A stretch of 46,764 nucleotides of DNA from Dictyobacter vulcani (GCF_008974265.1 NZ_BKZW01000007.1:1-46764); one strand, 5' to 3'; shown: positions 1 through 9,477, numbered from the stretch's first letter. The notes: a model not told the origin generated them from the sequence alone. Program-made: numbers and translations.

Positions 1-1
1 T

Positions 2-784
2 ACAACGTACCGGCTGCGTGGCTTGAAAGCGTACTACCCGGTGGTCCTCGACGCCTTTGACAAAGGGACCACGTTGCAGAAAAGTTTGCTCGCTTTCATC
101 GTCGCCTATCCGACTCCTGAGCAGGCACATCAGGCAAGCGTAGAGGAGCTGACCCAGATCTTCAAACAGGCACGCCATCCTCATCCCCTACCGTGTGCGC
201 AACGGGTCTGGCCACTGCTTCAACAACCGCACCTGGAGGCGAGCGCGGCGGTGGTGCATGCCAAATCCCGACTGGCGCAAACGCTGGTCGCCCAACTGCA
301 CACCCTCATGGCGCAGATCCATGACTATGATCTGGCCATTGAGGAGCTCTATCAGCAGCAAGATGAATATGAGGTCTTCGCGAGCCTCCCCAATTCTGGC
401 AAGCGATTGGGCCCGCGGTTGCTGGCGGAGTTGGCGGTCATTGACCCTCATGAAGCCACTGTCGCCGTCGCGCAACAACTCGCAGGCACCGCTCCAGTCA
501 CCAAACAAAGCGGCAACAGTCGCTATGTAGTGCAACGCCAAGCGTGTAGCAAAACGCTTCGCGCTACAGTGTATCTGTTGGCGGCAGAGAGTTGCAAGAA
601 CATCAGTTGGGCGCGAGCGTATCATGACCAGAAAAAGAAGCAAGGCAAAAAGAGTGCGACCATTTTTCGGGGGCTGGCCAATACATGGCTTCGGATTATC
701 TGGGCGATGCGGCGCAAGAAAGAGACCTATCAGGAGGACACGTTTGTACAAGCCCAGGCTCGCCATGCGCCAGCGGCCGCCTGA
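2..784 (+). CDS. IS110-family transposase, C-terminal part (5' cut by window edge)
   Basis: The frame is open from the window start and runs to a TGA at 782-784, so only the end of the gene is seen (about 260 residues). The last 130 residues match the IS116/IS110/IS902 C-terminal domain: LPNSGKRLGPRLLAEL, then QLAGTAPVTKQSG, then a basic stretch ending in RIIWAMRRKKETYQEDTF. The DEDD RuvC-like catalytic N-terminus lies outside the window. IS110 enzymes are known to use a bridge RNA made from the element's non-coding end to pick donor and target. A TTG at 23 can be read as a start but upstream codons (TYRLRG) continue the protein, so I treat it as internal. The downstream palindrome at 790-839 belongs to the element's 3' side. 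Family call is secure; subgroup (IS110 or IS1111) is not. Confidence 0.88.
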   Translation, partial: TTYRLRGLKAYYPVVLDAFDKGTTLQKSLLAFIVAYPTPEQAHQASVEELTQIFKQARHPHPLPCAQRVWPLLQQPHLEASAAVVHAKSRLAQTLVAQLHTLMAQIHDYDLAIEELYQQQDEYEVFASLPNSGKRLGPRLLAELAVIDPHEATVAVAQQLAGTAPVTKQSGNSRYVVQRQACSKTLRATVYLLAAESCKNISWARAYHDQKKKQGKKSATIFRGLANTWLRIIWAMRRKKETYQEDTFVQAQARHAPAAA

Positions 785-1100
785 GCGGTGCGTGCTGCCG
801 TGATCTGCACGGCATGCCGTGCAGATCACGGCAGCACGCGACAGCGGAGCACCCAGAGATCCGCGATTGGAACCGATACAGCAACTCTTTGCTTCAATGG
901 GAGGGCCTCTGGCGCCCGTGGAGTCAAGGGGAAGAGCAGCGGGCTTGAGACCACGGCGAGTCAAAAGCGAAACGAGCCTCACCCATTGAACGACCGTACC
1001 CTGTCTCATCATCTGGGTGTGCTGGTTGCACACCCAGCATCAGGGCACTGGGTCAGTCTGTGCTCAAAAAGCCTTCGGGATATGAGCTGAAAAGGTCTTT
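785..1100 (+). other. IS110-element 3' non-coding end, possible bridge RNA region
   Basis: No convincing gene. It begins with a 50-bp perfect palindrome (790-839) and contains a perfect 10-bp hairpin with a 5-nt loop at 1013-1037 (CTGGGTGTGC/GCACACCCAG). Members of the IS1111 subgroup carry their bridge RNA downstream of the transposase, so this stretch is a candidate; this is inference. The exact right end of the element is not visible. Confidence 0.35.
790..839. repeat. 50-bp perfect palindrome
   Basis: Two 25-base arms with no spacer, centred between 814 and 815 (GGCATGCC at the centre). It starts 6 bases after the transposase stop codon. As RNA it would fold into a very strong hairpin and could end transcription, though no T tract follows. 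Confidence 0.9.
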
Positions 1101-1127
1101 TTTGGCCCCCCTTGACAGAGAGCGTCT

Positions 1128-1213
1128 CGCGTGTGGCGCTCTCTCCACGTACGATTTGCTGCTTTTCTGCACAACGTCTTTCGCCGCCACAAAACTCGTT
1201 AAACGAAAAATAG
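1128..1213 (+). repeat. Family A repeat, 3' remnant
   Basis: Matches the right end of the larger A elements: GTGTGGCGCTCTCTCCACG, then a block resembling GATTCGCTGCTTTTCTCC, then a diverged tail (AACGTCTTTCGC... CGAAAAATA). The inner and left parts are missing. It abuts the 3' end of the gene at 1227-1612. Confidence 0.7.
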
Positions 1214-1226
1214 GAGTGTCACTGGG

Positions 1227-1612
1227 TTATGAATGGCCTTCAAGCAAAGCATTCCCTGATTGGGCATCAAGAACTAAATATGTTTTGGCAAATTGTGCTA
1301 CGCGTTTTTCTGGGGGTACCGCAGGGTTTGAAGCGACCACACGTAGGCCTTTCAACTCTACAACACAAACAAGGTCATTATCTGGCACACCAATAGAACC
1401 ATCATTCAAAAGTACAGATGCTTGTTTACTGGTCATAAACGTAACACTGACAACTTCCTTTTACTATTTGGATCAGCGTGGATGAAACGATGGTTTTCAG
1501 CAAACGTTTTGGCCTCTTCTTCCGTAAAAGATTTTACTGAAGATTTTACTTTTGGTTCCAGGCCTGGTCCACCAGGTCTAGAAGGATCATAATATGGAGG
1601 ATCACCTTGCAT
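1227..1612 (-). CDS. Small hypothetical protein (one frameshift)
   Basis: An ATG at 1612 follows a good ribosome site (CAGGAGAAATCT). The N-terminal part begins MQGDPPYYDPSRPGGPG and continues through FTEEEAKTFAENHRFIHADP; the C-terminal 69 residues are in another frame and include GSIGVPDNDLVCVVELKGL and AKTYLVLDAQSGNALLEG. Lengthening the A run near 1455 from four to five joins them as SKKEVVSVTFMTSKQA, giving about 128 residues. No domain is recognised; there is no signal peptide or membrane segment. It lies 42 bp downstream of the leucine-rich-repeat gene on the same strand and may share its transcript. Real gene status is inferred from the RBS, the clean repair and the protein-like composition. 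Confidence 0.6.
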
Positions 1613-1654
1613 AGATTTCTCCTGCTGTTGGAAATTTGTTGGGCAAAAAAAACA

Positions 1655-3374
1655 CTACATATAGATATCGCAATCTTTGAGCGCGGCTTTGATCTCGGCC
1701 GGGATCTCCTGCAAAGGATTGTTGTAGATCATCAGGTGGTGCAGGGTGCCAAGTTGGGCTAGTTCAACGGGCAGGGTCTCAAGCAGGTTATTCATCAGGT
1801 TGAGGGTGTGCAGGTGCGCCAGGGTCCCGATCTGCTCGGGAAGGGCCTGCAGGCGATTGTTGGATAGGATCAGTTCGTGTAGCTGGCTCAGGTGTCCGAT
1901 CTGCTCTGGGAGCTCGTGTAGCCGGTTGGATGAGAGGATCAGGTCGGTGATCTGGATCCAGTTGCCGATGGTGGCGGGCAGGCTGGTGAGCCGGTTTTTG
2001 TGCAGTCGTAGCAGGCGCAGCTCGCTCCAGTGGCCGATTTCCGCAGGAAGGGTGTGCAGGCGGTTGTTCTGAGCATAGAAGTTCTGCAGCCGCGTCCAGG
2101 CCCCCACGGCTACGGGCAAGGTTTCGAGCAGACTATCATTAAGCTGGATTTCTTGCAGCCGCTGCCAGCCATCTACGGTCGGGGAAGCTGTTGCAATCTG
2201 GTACGGGAAAGCTGCAGGCGCTGGATCTGCCGCCATTCTCCGACTGCGGCGGGTAGCTTCTCCAGGGATTATAGGAAAGCGCCAGGACCTGGAGTTGTGT
2301 CCAGGCAGCAACTTCATCTGGCAGGCTGCGCAGCCGGTTCCAGCGCAGGTCCAGTTCCTGGATACTATGCCACTGCGCGACTGTGCCTGGTAGGTAGGAA
2401 ATGTTACAGTTCTCAAGGGACAGGTAGCGCAGGCGTGCGAGCTGGCCGATCGCGTCTGCCCAGGCAGGATGCTGCGACCAGGACTCACCACCGATCTTGA
2501 GGCCGCTGAAGATCAGGGTCTGGAGCTGTGCCAGCTGTCCGATCTGCTCGGGAAAACTCCGCAGCGGACACGCGGCCAGGTACAGGCACTGCAGGTGGGC
2601 CAGTTGTCCCAGGCTGGCAGGCAGTTGTTCCAGGGGATTATTATTCAGGTTCAGTTCTAGCAGGCTACTAAGGGCACCCAGTTCCTCTGGTAGCGTGGTC
2701 AGGCTATTGTTCTCCAGCAGGAGTCGCTGGAGTCGGGAGAGGTCTCCTATTTCGGCAGGCAGCAGGGACACCTGATTCTGGCGCAGGTCGATTTGCTCCA
2801 GGGCCGTGAGTTGGCCGAGCTCCGCAGGTAGTGTGGTCAGGCCGCATTCGTTGATGGCGAGGCTTCGCAGCTGATCTAGTTGTCCGATCTGACCTGACAG
2901 CCGCGCCACAGGACACTGGCTCAACGACAGCTTTTCAAGCTGCGTGAGTTGCCAGAGTTCTTGCGGCAGTTGTTCCCACTGGCTATAGCCACACAGCGCC
3001 AGGGTGCGCAAGCTGGATAATTGACTCAATGAAGCAGGCAGAACGGGTGCGACCGCGCAGGCCAGCGAAAGCGTCTCAAGCTGTTGCAGGCCGCCCAGGT
3101 CGTCTGGCAAGGACACGCTTTCACGGCCCCACACCTGTAGCTCTTTAAGCTGGCTCAGCCGATTTATTTCGCCTGGTACAATCAGCGTATCGCCGGTCAG
3201 CTGCAAAGAAGTCAGACTGCCCAGTTCATCAAAGCCGGCCACCACCTGCAAGTTGCTCGCGTCCCACGCATATCGCCATTCCTGCTCCATCCCCACACTC
3301 CCATCCTCGATGTACCCTCCCATCTGCCGCAATACCGCCATCACGGTCTCTTGATCATGCGTGGATTGAATCAT
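1655..3374 (-). CDS. Leucine-rich-repeat protein (two frameshifts)
   Basis: Starting from ATG 3374, about 370 residues show repeated LxxLxLxxNxLxxLP units of about 23 residues (for example LPAELGQLTALEQIDLRQNQ). The frame breaks near 2268 and again near 2183; the middle frame reads LEKLPAAVGEWRQIQRLQLS and the last frame continues VDGWQRLQEIQLNDSLLETL to a TAG at 1655. Adding one C to the C run at each place gives a single protein of about 573 residues. LRR proteins of this type are horseshoe-shaped binding scaffolds; no kinase, GTPase or secretion signal is fused here, so the partner is unknown. The first ~70 residues are a non-repeat cap containing GSVGMEQEWRYAWDASNLQ. Most of the opposite-strand open frames here are shadows. 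Confidence 0.85.
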
Positions 3375-3690
3375 AACGCCCTTCCTCTTTCACAACAAAA
3401 TTCAGCTATATACATGTGTGGATGCCTGCTTTATTAATTGACATCTATCATAACACCGCATTCCAGCTTTCTACCAGACACATGAGCTTTGATAGGTAAT
3501 TTGGACACGCCAGGAAGTGGTCCCGCGACTCATGTGCTCACCAGCAAGCCCGCCTGTCCTCTGATCGTATCCTGGTAGCACCGTTATCGCCGCTGAAGGT
3601 TTTGTGCCATAATAGCAAGAGGACAAAGAATGTCCTGTGAGTGTAAGCCTGCCTGTGGGCGGGACTGGATAAAGGACGGGGATATTTGTT
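3375..3690. other. Intergenic region between divergent LRR and GDPD genes
   Basis: AT-rich near 3400-3480, then mixed. It should hold the promoters for both divergent genes, but no confident -35/-10 pair was found. No gene seen. Confidence 0.5.
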
Positions 3691-4533
3691 ATGCTGAAAC
3701 ATGCTGGACCAACGCTTTTTCCTGAGTTGCCGCGACCCTTGATTTTTGCGCATCAAGGGGCGAACATCTGGCTCCAACCAATACCCTGGCGGCCTGCGCG
3801 GTGGCGGATGCGATCGGGGGCGTGGATTTTCTGGATATTGATGTGCATATGACCCGCGATGGACACCTGGTGGGCATCCATGATGCGACGGTGGATCGCA
3901 CCACCAATGGCCAGGGCCGCGTCGATAGCTATACGCTGGCAGAGTTACAGCAACTGGATGCTGGCTACCATTTCCAGGATCTCCAGGGGACCAATAGCTA
4001 TCGCGGCCGGGGCGTGAAAATTCCGGCCCTTGAGGAGATATTTCAGACCTATGCCGCGAAGTATCATCTGCATTTCGAGATCAAGGATGCCTATCCAAAG
4101 TCCGGTCCATCGCAGATCGAGGAAAAGCTGTGGGCCCTGATCCAGCGCTATGGCGTCGAGGAGCGCGTGATTGTGTCATCCTTCATCCAGGCGGTCGTGA
4201 CACGCTTCCAGAAAACTGAGTGGTGGTCGCGTAGCCACCGGAGCCGGGCGGCCCGAAGTCGCCAACTTTGTCCTGGCCCATAAAGCCCACCTGCCCTGGC
4301 TCTATCGCCAGCGCTCCACCATCCTCGCCATCCCGGACGCCAACAGCGGCGTCAACCTCAAAGATCAGCGCCTGATCGAGGGGGCCCGCAGCCGCGGCAT
4401 GGAACTCTACTACTGGACCATCGACGAACCCACCTTGATGCGTCAACTGATCGAGCTGGGGGCTGACGGACTCTTCACCAACCGCCCCGACCTGCTCAAA
4501 ACCCTCCTGCACGACATGCGCCTGCGCCCATAA
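3691..4533 (+). CDS. Glycerophosphodiester phosphodiesterase family protein (two frameshifts)
   Basis: ATG 3691 follows GGACGGGG. The product hydrolyses glycerophosphodiesters to glycerol-3-phosphate and an alcohol, by family. Visible landmarks: IFAHQG near residue 20 (the HRG/HQG motif), HLAPTNTLAACAVAD, the metal/catalytic segment VDFLDIDVHMTRDGHLV, then HDATVDRTTNGQG with the catalytic His, HFEIKD, and the C-terminal ELGADGLFTNRPDLL. The frame shifts near 3755 (a G run four long should be five, giving HQGGEHLAP) and near 4214 (an A run four long should be three). Repaired length is about 280 residues, normal for cytosolic GDPDs. No signal peptide. A terminator follows at 4552-4592. Confidence 0.88.
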
Positions 4534-4551
4534 GCACATAGAATCACCATC

Positions 4552-4592
4552 GCTGCCTGATTACCTCATCAGGCAGCCAGATAAGTTTTTTT
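4552..4592 (+). terminator. Rho-independent terminator after GDPD gene
   Basis: Nine-bp stem GCTGCCTGA (4552-4560) with TCAGGCAGC (4569-4577), 8-nt loop, then a T7 run at 4586-4592 after a short spacer. Confidence 0.6.
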
Positions 4593-4670
4593 GCCATCTT
4601 TATACTAGAAATAGCGCAAAAACAAACAAAACACAATTATTAACCAGCAGCCCGCATAGCAGGCTTCAGC

Positions 4671-5109
4671 GTACCAGCAGCGCTGGTCGCCAATACTTTT
4701 CGTTTAAGCATTTTGTGGCAATAAAAAACATGGTGGAGAAAAGCAGCGAATCATCCGTGAGAGGGCGCCACACGCGGAGGCCGGCATGCGGCGTTCTCGT
4801 GGAGCGAGGGGCACAAAGAGCATCGCATGCCTGTGGCGCCTACACCGCGACGGATCCTGTTTCGTGATCCTCTCCGAGAAGGTACGGGGAGGATCCACGC
4901 GCTCACCCACTACGTTGCGGTGCGAGCAGGCTGGCCACGGCACCCACGATCCCTGTAGGCGCCACAGCACTGCGCGTCGTTCTTGCACGCTGGCCTGCGC
5001 AAACGCAGCAGTGCGGCCTCCGCGTGTGGCGCCCTCTCCACGTACACGACGCCACGCCATACAGTTGAGGTTATCTCCTTCAACGAAACGTATTGGCGCT
5101 TGTCGCTGC
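4671..5109 (-). repeat. Family A structured element, copy 2 (reverse orientation)
   Basis: About 440 bp bounded by diverged inverted ends: GTACCAGCAGCGCTGGTCGC then CCAATACTTTTCG on the left and CGAAACGTATTGGCGC on the right. Inside are the family's paired arms: GAGAGGGCGCCACACGCGG (4757 region) against CCGCGTGTGGCGCCCTCTC (5020 region), and GGCGCCTACA (from 4835) against TGTAGGCGCC (to about 4963). It does not look protein coding. Orientation is opposite to the copies at 9089, 26475 and 36649. Confidence 0.85.
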
Positions 5110-5295
5110 AACCTCTTCGCGTTCGAGCAACTAGCTCGCGACCGCGACCTGTCCTTGCATAACCATGCGCAAAGAGACTGGATCTTTGATGTCACACTCA
5201 CCATCACAACCAGTGATGGCTCCCAGTTCTCATCCCTTACCACGGGAGTACGACTGGATCAGAATAACAGAATTTTCAACGGCACCTTTAACTAA
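5110..5295 (+). pseudogene. Possible C-terminal gene remnant next to A element
   Basis: One frame ends at TAA 5293-5295 and reads as a protein tail: DWIFDVTLTITTSDGSQ followed by FSSLTTGVRLDQNNRIFNG. The alternating hydrophobic pattern suggests a beta-sandwich. The upstream side runs into the A element, so this may be the end of a gene cut by that insertion. No matching N-terminus was seen on the other side of the element. Weak call based on composition only. Confidence 0.3.
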
Positions 5296-5310
5296 AATCC
5301 ACCCATCCAT

Positions 5311-5351
5311 AAAACAGATCCGCCCCATACAGCATGGGGCGGATCTGTTTT
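5311..5351. terminator. Bidirectional terminator
   Basis: An 18-bp perfect stem with a 5-nt loop: AAAACAGATCCGCCCCAT (5311-5328) pairs with 5334-5351. A flanks on one side and T on the other make it work for the minus-strand MFS gene ending at 5363 and for anything coming from the left. Confidence 0.85.
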
Positions 5352-5362
5352 ATTATAAGGAA

Positions 5363-6862
5363 TCATCTTTTGACGCCACGGATAAAGCGTACGGTGATGG
5401 TGCCGAGCAGGCAGAAGATGATCGAGACGCTAAAGAGGACCTGGTAGCCCAGGACTGGCTGGCCGGCGTGAGTAAAGGAGTCGACCAGAGGACCACCTAT
5501 GACGGGGGCGACGATCTGGGCCAGCGAGAGCGCGACGTTCCAGACGCCCATGTCGCGTGCATAGTTGCTTTTGGATGGCAGGGTGTCCGCGACCAGCGCC
5601 CAGTCGACGCTTTGATAGGCCCCATAGCCCAGTCCGAAGATGGCTCCGGCGGCCAGCAACAGCGGTAACTGGTGCGTGACCACGAAGACACAGCCAACCA
5701 CCGTCATCAATCCGCCCGCGATATAGACCAGTCGCTTGCGCCCAAAGTGATCCGAGAACCAGCCGGCCGCAAAGGCGCTTACCAGGCTGGTAAGCGAGAC
5801 CACGATCAGGAAGTTGGTCGTGGCCTGCTCTGGATGCGCCACTTTAACGACGTCCCGCATATAGTATTGCAGGAAGGACTGGATGATGTTGATGCCCAGC
5901 ATCATGATCAGGCGCGTCGCCAGCACCCAGGCGAAATCGGGATCGCGCCGCGGCCGAAAATCGAACAGGCGCAGGATGCCGAGGGTGATGATGACTTCAA
6001 TGACGACTTGCTCAAGATTACTATTAATGATGATGCCATTCGGTCGCCACTCATTCCATAAGTTGATGCCCCCCCAGAGCAGGCAGGCCGCCACCAGCAC
6101 GCCCGCGATAGTGCGCGTAGCAGGCAGACGTAGCCAGTATGACAGTGGTCGTGGCTCCTGTCTGGATTGGCGACGCACCGCGACAGACTTTTCCTGCACG
6201 CTGAACAGCGTAATCACCATAAAGATCACCAGGATCGCGATGATGAAGCCATAGGTCAGCCAGAGTCCCCGGGTGTAGAGTCCAATAGGTAGGGATGCAT
6301 CGATAAAGTGGCCGGCCAGCAGAACGCCGCCGATATTGCCGATGATCACAAAAATACCGATCACGCCCGATGTCAGGCCGCGCTGCTGCGCTGGCACGAT
6401 ATCGGGCAACAGGGCATGGAATGGAGACTGGGCCGCATTATTGACAAACTGGGTTGTGGCATAGGCCAGTGCCAGCGAGAGTATGCTATGCGACGTCGCC
6501 ATCCAGATCAACGAGGCCACACTGCCCAGCGTGCCCAAAAAGATATAAGGTCGGCGGCGTCCCCAGGCTGCCAGCCGACCCTGCGTACGATCGCTGAGCC
6601 AGCCAAATAAGGGATTCGCAAACAGCGACACAAACGCTCCCGGAATCAGCACAAAAGCCAGCGCGGTCCCTTTATCCATATCACCGACCATCTTCACGAT
6701 CTGGCTTGGCAATACAATCGTACCGAGGGCTGCCCACTGGAAATTCAAGGCCAGCGCAAAAATACTAATCGCGACAATGCGCGTCCAGGATAGCCGGGGA
6801 AGTTCGCCCGTGGGCTCAAGCGTCGTATCGTCTGACGCGACGTCTTGCTTTATCGTCTCCAA
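5363..6862 (-). CDS. MFS transporter, sugar-porter (SLC45/GPH-like) type
   Basis: 499 residues, intact. The start is TTG at 6862, chosen because AGGGGA lies just upstream and no in-frame ATG is nearer. About 12 membrane segments are visible, with the loop 2-3 MFS signature GWLSDRTQGRLAAWGRRRPY and its second-half counterpart GWFSDHFGRKRLV. The Arg-rich GRRRPY form and the large first cytoplasmic loop are typical of sucrose/disaccharide proton symporters of the SLC45 type, but the substrate cannot be read from sequence. It is monocistronic, reading away from the divergent TPR gene and ending at the strong terminator 5311-5351. The 150 bp upstream is AT-rich and holds the shared divergent promoter region. 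Confidence 0.85.
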   Translation of the reverse strand: METIKQDVASDDTTLEPTGELPRLSWTRIVAISIFALALNFQWAALGTIVLPSQIVKMVGDMDKGTALAFVLIPGAFVSLFANPLFGWLSDRTQGRLAAWGRRRPYIFLGTLGSVASLIWMATSHSILSLALAYATTQFVNNAAQSPFHALLPDIVPAQQRGLTSGVIGIFVIIGNIGGVLLAGHFIDASLPIGLYTRGLWLTYGFIIAILVIFMVITLFSVQEKSVAVRRQSRQEPRPLSYWLRLPATRTIAGVLVAACLLWGGINLWNEWRPNGIIINSNLEQVVIEVIITLGILRLFDFRPRRDPDFAWVLATRLIMMLGINIIQSFLQYYMRDVVKVAHPEQATTNFLIVVSLTSLVSAFAAGWFSDHFGRKRLVYIAGGLMTVVGCVFVVTHQLPLLLAAGAIFGLGYGAYQSVDWALVADTLPSKSNYARDMGVWNVALSLAQIVAPVIGGPLVDSFTHAGQPVLGYQVLFSVSIIFCLLGTITVRFIRGVKR

Positions 6863-7126
6863 GACATCCCCTGCCTTTCTCTATAAAATAATACTATTCC
6901 GTTTTATGATCGCTTTTCGATAGTACAGTATATATACGTACCAGCCTCAGTTTACAGATAGATAAAGCTGAATATAATACCGTCGTACTATTTAAACGCG
7001 ACTCCGCCTGATTTGACGCGACTCCGCCTGAAAACGCATTTGACACGGCGTGGAGAAGCCTCTATAGTAGAGGCTATTGAGAGGCTTGTCTTTGCAGGAA
7101 TAACGAAAAAGGGGAAGGTGCACGGC
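6863..7126. other. Divergent promoter region with short direct repeat
   Basis: AT-rich gap between the MFS and TPR genes. A 17-bp direct repeat (GACGCGACTCCGCCTGA type) lies at about 6998-7031. No confident promoter was assigned. Confidence 0.4.
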
Positions 7127-8185
7127 ATGGATGCTTTGGCGATCTTGAATCTATTTGGCAATATTCTCTGCGTGCTGGTGATTATTGGAATAGTGGTACA
7201 GTTCATCGGCTATGCGCTGATACGCTACCTGAAGCGCTATCGCTGGGCCGCCTGGTATTATTCCGCGCTCCTCGTCGTGCTGCCCTGGAGCGAAGCCATG
7301 TATATCAATCGAGCCTGGGTCAGGCTCTGTCTCAAGGAATTCGATAAAGCGATCGCGGACTGTGATCAAGCCATCTATATCAATCCCGAAGCGGCTATGG
7401 CCTATAATAATCGCTCGGCCGCCTTCCTGGGATTAACAAGATATCCTGAAGCGCTGCGCGATGCTCACCAGGCCGTGCACCTGAAGTCTGATCTTGCGAG
7501 CGCATATTATAATCGAGCCTATGCCCTCTTTGGACTTAGAAATTATGCGGCCGCCCTCAAAGATTATGACCAGGCAATTGCGAGGCACCCACAACTAGCC
7601 GTTCAATACTTTAACCGCGGCATCTGTCATATGCGCCTCAAACACTATTCTGAGGCAATTGCCGACTACAATAAAACCATAGAACTGAAGCCCACTACCT
7701 CGAGTGCCTATCATAACCGCGGCCACGCGCATATGATCCTGGGCAACTATACGCAAGGACTGGCTGATTTCCAGAAAAGTTGTGCGCTTGAGCCACAAGA
7801 GCTTATTCACCCATTGGCTCTCCAATGGTGTCAGCTCTGCCTGCAACCACAGCTTACCGACGAAATACGTGCGCGCTTTACCAGCCTGGCAGCACTCGTA
7901 GATCGCAATGGCCTCCATCACATGTATCAAGGTATGGACCTCTGGTTTAATGGAGCATATATGGATGCCCTCAACCAGTTTGAGCTAGACATCACCTTCT
8001 CGCGCCCTTTCAGTGGGGATAGCTACTTCTGGTGCGGGATGGCTCTGGCCGCCCTGGGTCGCTATGACGAAGCCCAGGGGGCCATCGACCACGCCCTGCA
8101 GCGCGGCCTCTCACGCTTCTTCCTCAAAACCCTGGCCCTGCTACCATCCGAACACACCACCTTCGCCGCTCGCTACCTGTCCTGA
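7127..8185 (+). CDS. Membrane-anchored TPR-repeat protein
   Basis: The ATG at 7127 is preferred over an upstream in-frame start at 7013 because AAGGGGAAGG sits just before it and the first 38 codons look non-protein. Residues about 5-28 form a membrane segment (ILNLFGNILCVLVIIGIVVQ), followed by a basic stretch (RYLKRYRWAAWYY) and then at least five tetratricopeptide repeats with the W/Y-G-Y-A-P pattern, such as AYNNRSAAFLGLTRYPEALR and YFNRGICHMRLKHYSEAIAD. TPRs form a helical groove that binds partner peptides; an inner-membrane scaffold role is inferred. About 352 residues, intact. The gene converges on the GNAT gene, with a small hairpin (CCTGATC/GATCAGG, 8182-8201) at the junction. Confidence 0.85.
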   Translation: MDALAILNLFGNILCVLVIIGIVVQFIGYALIRYLKRYRWAAWYYSALLVVLPWSEAMYINRAWVRLCLKEFDKAIADCDQAIYINPEAAMAYNNRSAAFLGLTRYPEALRDAHQAVHLKSDLASAYYNRAYALFGLRNYAAALKDYDQAIARHPQLAVQYFNRGICHMRLKHYSEAIADYNKTIELKPTTSSAYHNRGHAHMILGNYTQGLADFQKSCALEPQELIHPLALQWCQLCLQPQLTDEIRARFTSLAALVDRNGLHHMYQGMDLWFNGAYMDALNQFELDITFSRPFSGDSYFWCGMALAALGRYDEAQGAIDHALQRGLSRFFLKTLALLPSEHTTFAARYLS

Positions 8186-8195
8186 TCCCTGCTGA

Positions 8196-8678
8196 TCAGG
8201 CAGGATCCAGGGTTTTGGCCATGTTGACGTCGGTGCTGATATAGCCGAGCTTTTTATACATTTCCAGGGCACCGGTGTTGCTACCGAAGACATGTAGCGC
8301 GATCTGGTTAATGCCAAGCTCACGCACCTTCTTTTCCATCTCCTGGAAAGCCTGCGAACCATAGCCATGGCGCTGATGAGCGTCATTGATACGGATATCA
8401 TAGACAAAGGCATATGGTGCGCGCCCCGGCCGCTCCTCGATCGCGAACCAGAGAATGCCCACGGATTGCTGCTGTTCGGGCTCAACAAGCGTAAATAAAT
8501 ATTGCCGCGGCGACGCCAGACCCTGCGGCAACAGCTCGCCATATTGCTGACGCGAGCGCTCCAACGCCTGAGCTTCCGTCAACGTCCCATTCTCAAATAT
8601 ATTCTGCGCATAATCCTGAATCGCCGGCTCCAGATAAGCCTGAAATTCCGTTTCCGCCATCGGCCGTAAAATAACCAT
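8196..8678 (-). CDS. GNAT-family N-acetyltransferase
   Basis: ATG 8678 is preferred over GTG 8687 because GAGGGAG lies 8 bases upstream. About 160 residues. The acetyl-CoA binding motif A is visible as VYDIRINDAHQRHGYGSQAF (R/Q-x-x-G-x-G/A form), followed by motif B with LHVFGSNTGALEMYKKLGY, the usual GNAT C-terminal signature where the Tyr acts as general acid. An N-terminal helix region (AYLEPAIQDYAQNIFENGTL) resembles antibiotic or amine acetyltransferases. Substrate unknown. Soluble, single gene, converging with the TPR gene. Confidence 0.88.
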   Translation of the reverse strand: MVILRPMAETEFQAYLEPAIQDYAQNIFENGTLTEAQALERSRQQYGELLPQGLASPRQYLFTLVEPEQQQSVGILWFAIEERPGRAPYAFVYDIRINDAHQRHGYGSQAFQEMEKKVRELGINQIALHVFGSNTGALEMYKKLGYISTDVNMAKTLDPA

Positions 8679-8730
8679 ATAATACACTCCCTCTATTCAA
8701 GATATTTCGTTACATCATTCTATAATAGAA

Positions 8731-9000
8731 TTAACGGGCAAAACGTTGCGCGTTACGGGCTCGGGCCAGGGCCGCTTCTTCTTCGCGGTTTTTGGGTGGC
8801 GCATTCGTCTCCAGCGAATTGAGCAGCGTACGCTCAACCTCAACGATGGCATCAACGGCCGCCTGGAAGGCCGCTTCGTTGGCTTTGGATGGCTTATTGA
8901 AACCGCTCACCTTGCGCACAAATTGCAATGCCGCCGCATGAAGCTCGTCATCGGTCACTGGTGGCTCAAAATTGTAGAGTGTCTTGATATTCCTGCACAT
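8731..9000 (-). CDS. DUF2277 domain protein
   Basis: 89 residues from ATG 9000 with AGGAGAT just upstream. The start MCRNIKTLYNFEPPVTDDEL and the segment AALQFVRKVSGFNKPS are the hallmark of the DUF2277 family, small actinobacterial/chloroflexi proteins of unknown function. The C-terminus is charged (PPKNREEEAALARARNAQRF). It lies between the GNAT gene, 44 bp downstream on the same strand, and an A element that starts about 90 bp upstream of its start codon. Confidence 0.85.
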   Translation of the reverse strand: MCRNIKTLYNFEPPVTDDELHAAALQFVRKVSGFNKPSKANEAAFQAAVDAIVEVERTLLNSLETNAPPKNREEEAALARARNAQRFAR

Positions 9001-9088
9001 ATATTATCTCCTCGATCTAGCAAACATTTCAATTATGCTAATAATACTCTTCTTCCTAACAATATCCAAAACGGAAGCGTGCATAAAA

Positions 9089-9477
9089 CTTTTTGGTGGA
9101 GGAGATAAGCCCAACTCCGTAGCGGGGCGTCGTGTACGTGGAGTGGGCGCCACACGCGGAGGCCGCCCTGCTGCGTTTGCGCAGGCCAGCGTGGGAGCAC
9201 GACACGCAGTGCTGTGGCGCCTCCAGGGATCGTGGGTGCCGTGCTGTTGCCTGCTCGCGCAGCAACGTGGTGGGTGAGCGCGTGGATCCTCCCCGTACCT
9301 TCTCGGAGAGGATCGCGAACCATAATCCGTCTCGGTGGAGGCGCCACAGGCATGCGCTGCTCGTTGTGCCCCTCGCTCCATGATCACGCCGCATGCCGGC
9401 CTCGCGTGTGGCGCCCACTCGACGGACGATCCGCTGCTTTTCTCCACCATATTTTTATGGTCACAAAAGCGCTTAAG
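9089..9477 (+). repeat. Family A structured element, copy 3
   Basis: Left end is diverged (GTGGAGGAGATAAGCCC corresponds to TTGAAGGAGATAACCTC in other copies). The paired arms are all present: GAGTGGGCGCC/GGCGCCCACTC (outer) and GGCGCCTCCA/TGGAGGCGCC (inner, 9216 and 9345 ends). Both arms differ from copy 2 in a compensating way. Its right end runs directly into a C repeat. Open frames inside are not genes. Confidence 0.85.

Noticed and set aside
188..1033. Minus-strand frame of 281 codons
   Set aside because: Shadow of the IS110 transposase and its palindrome; composition is not protein-like.
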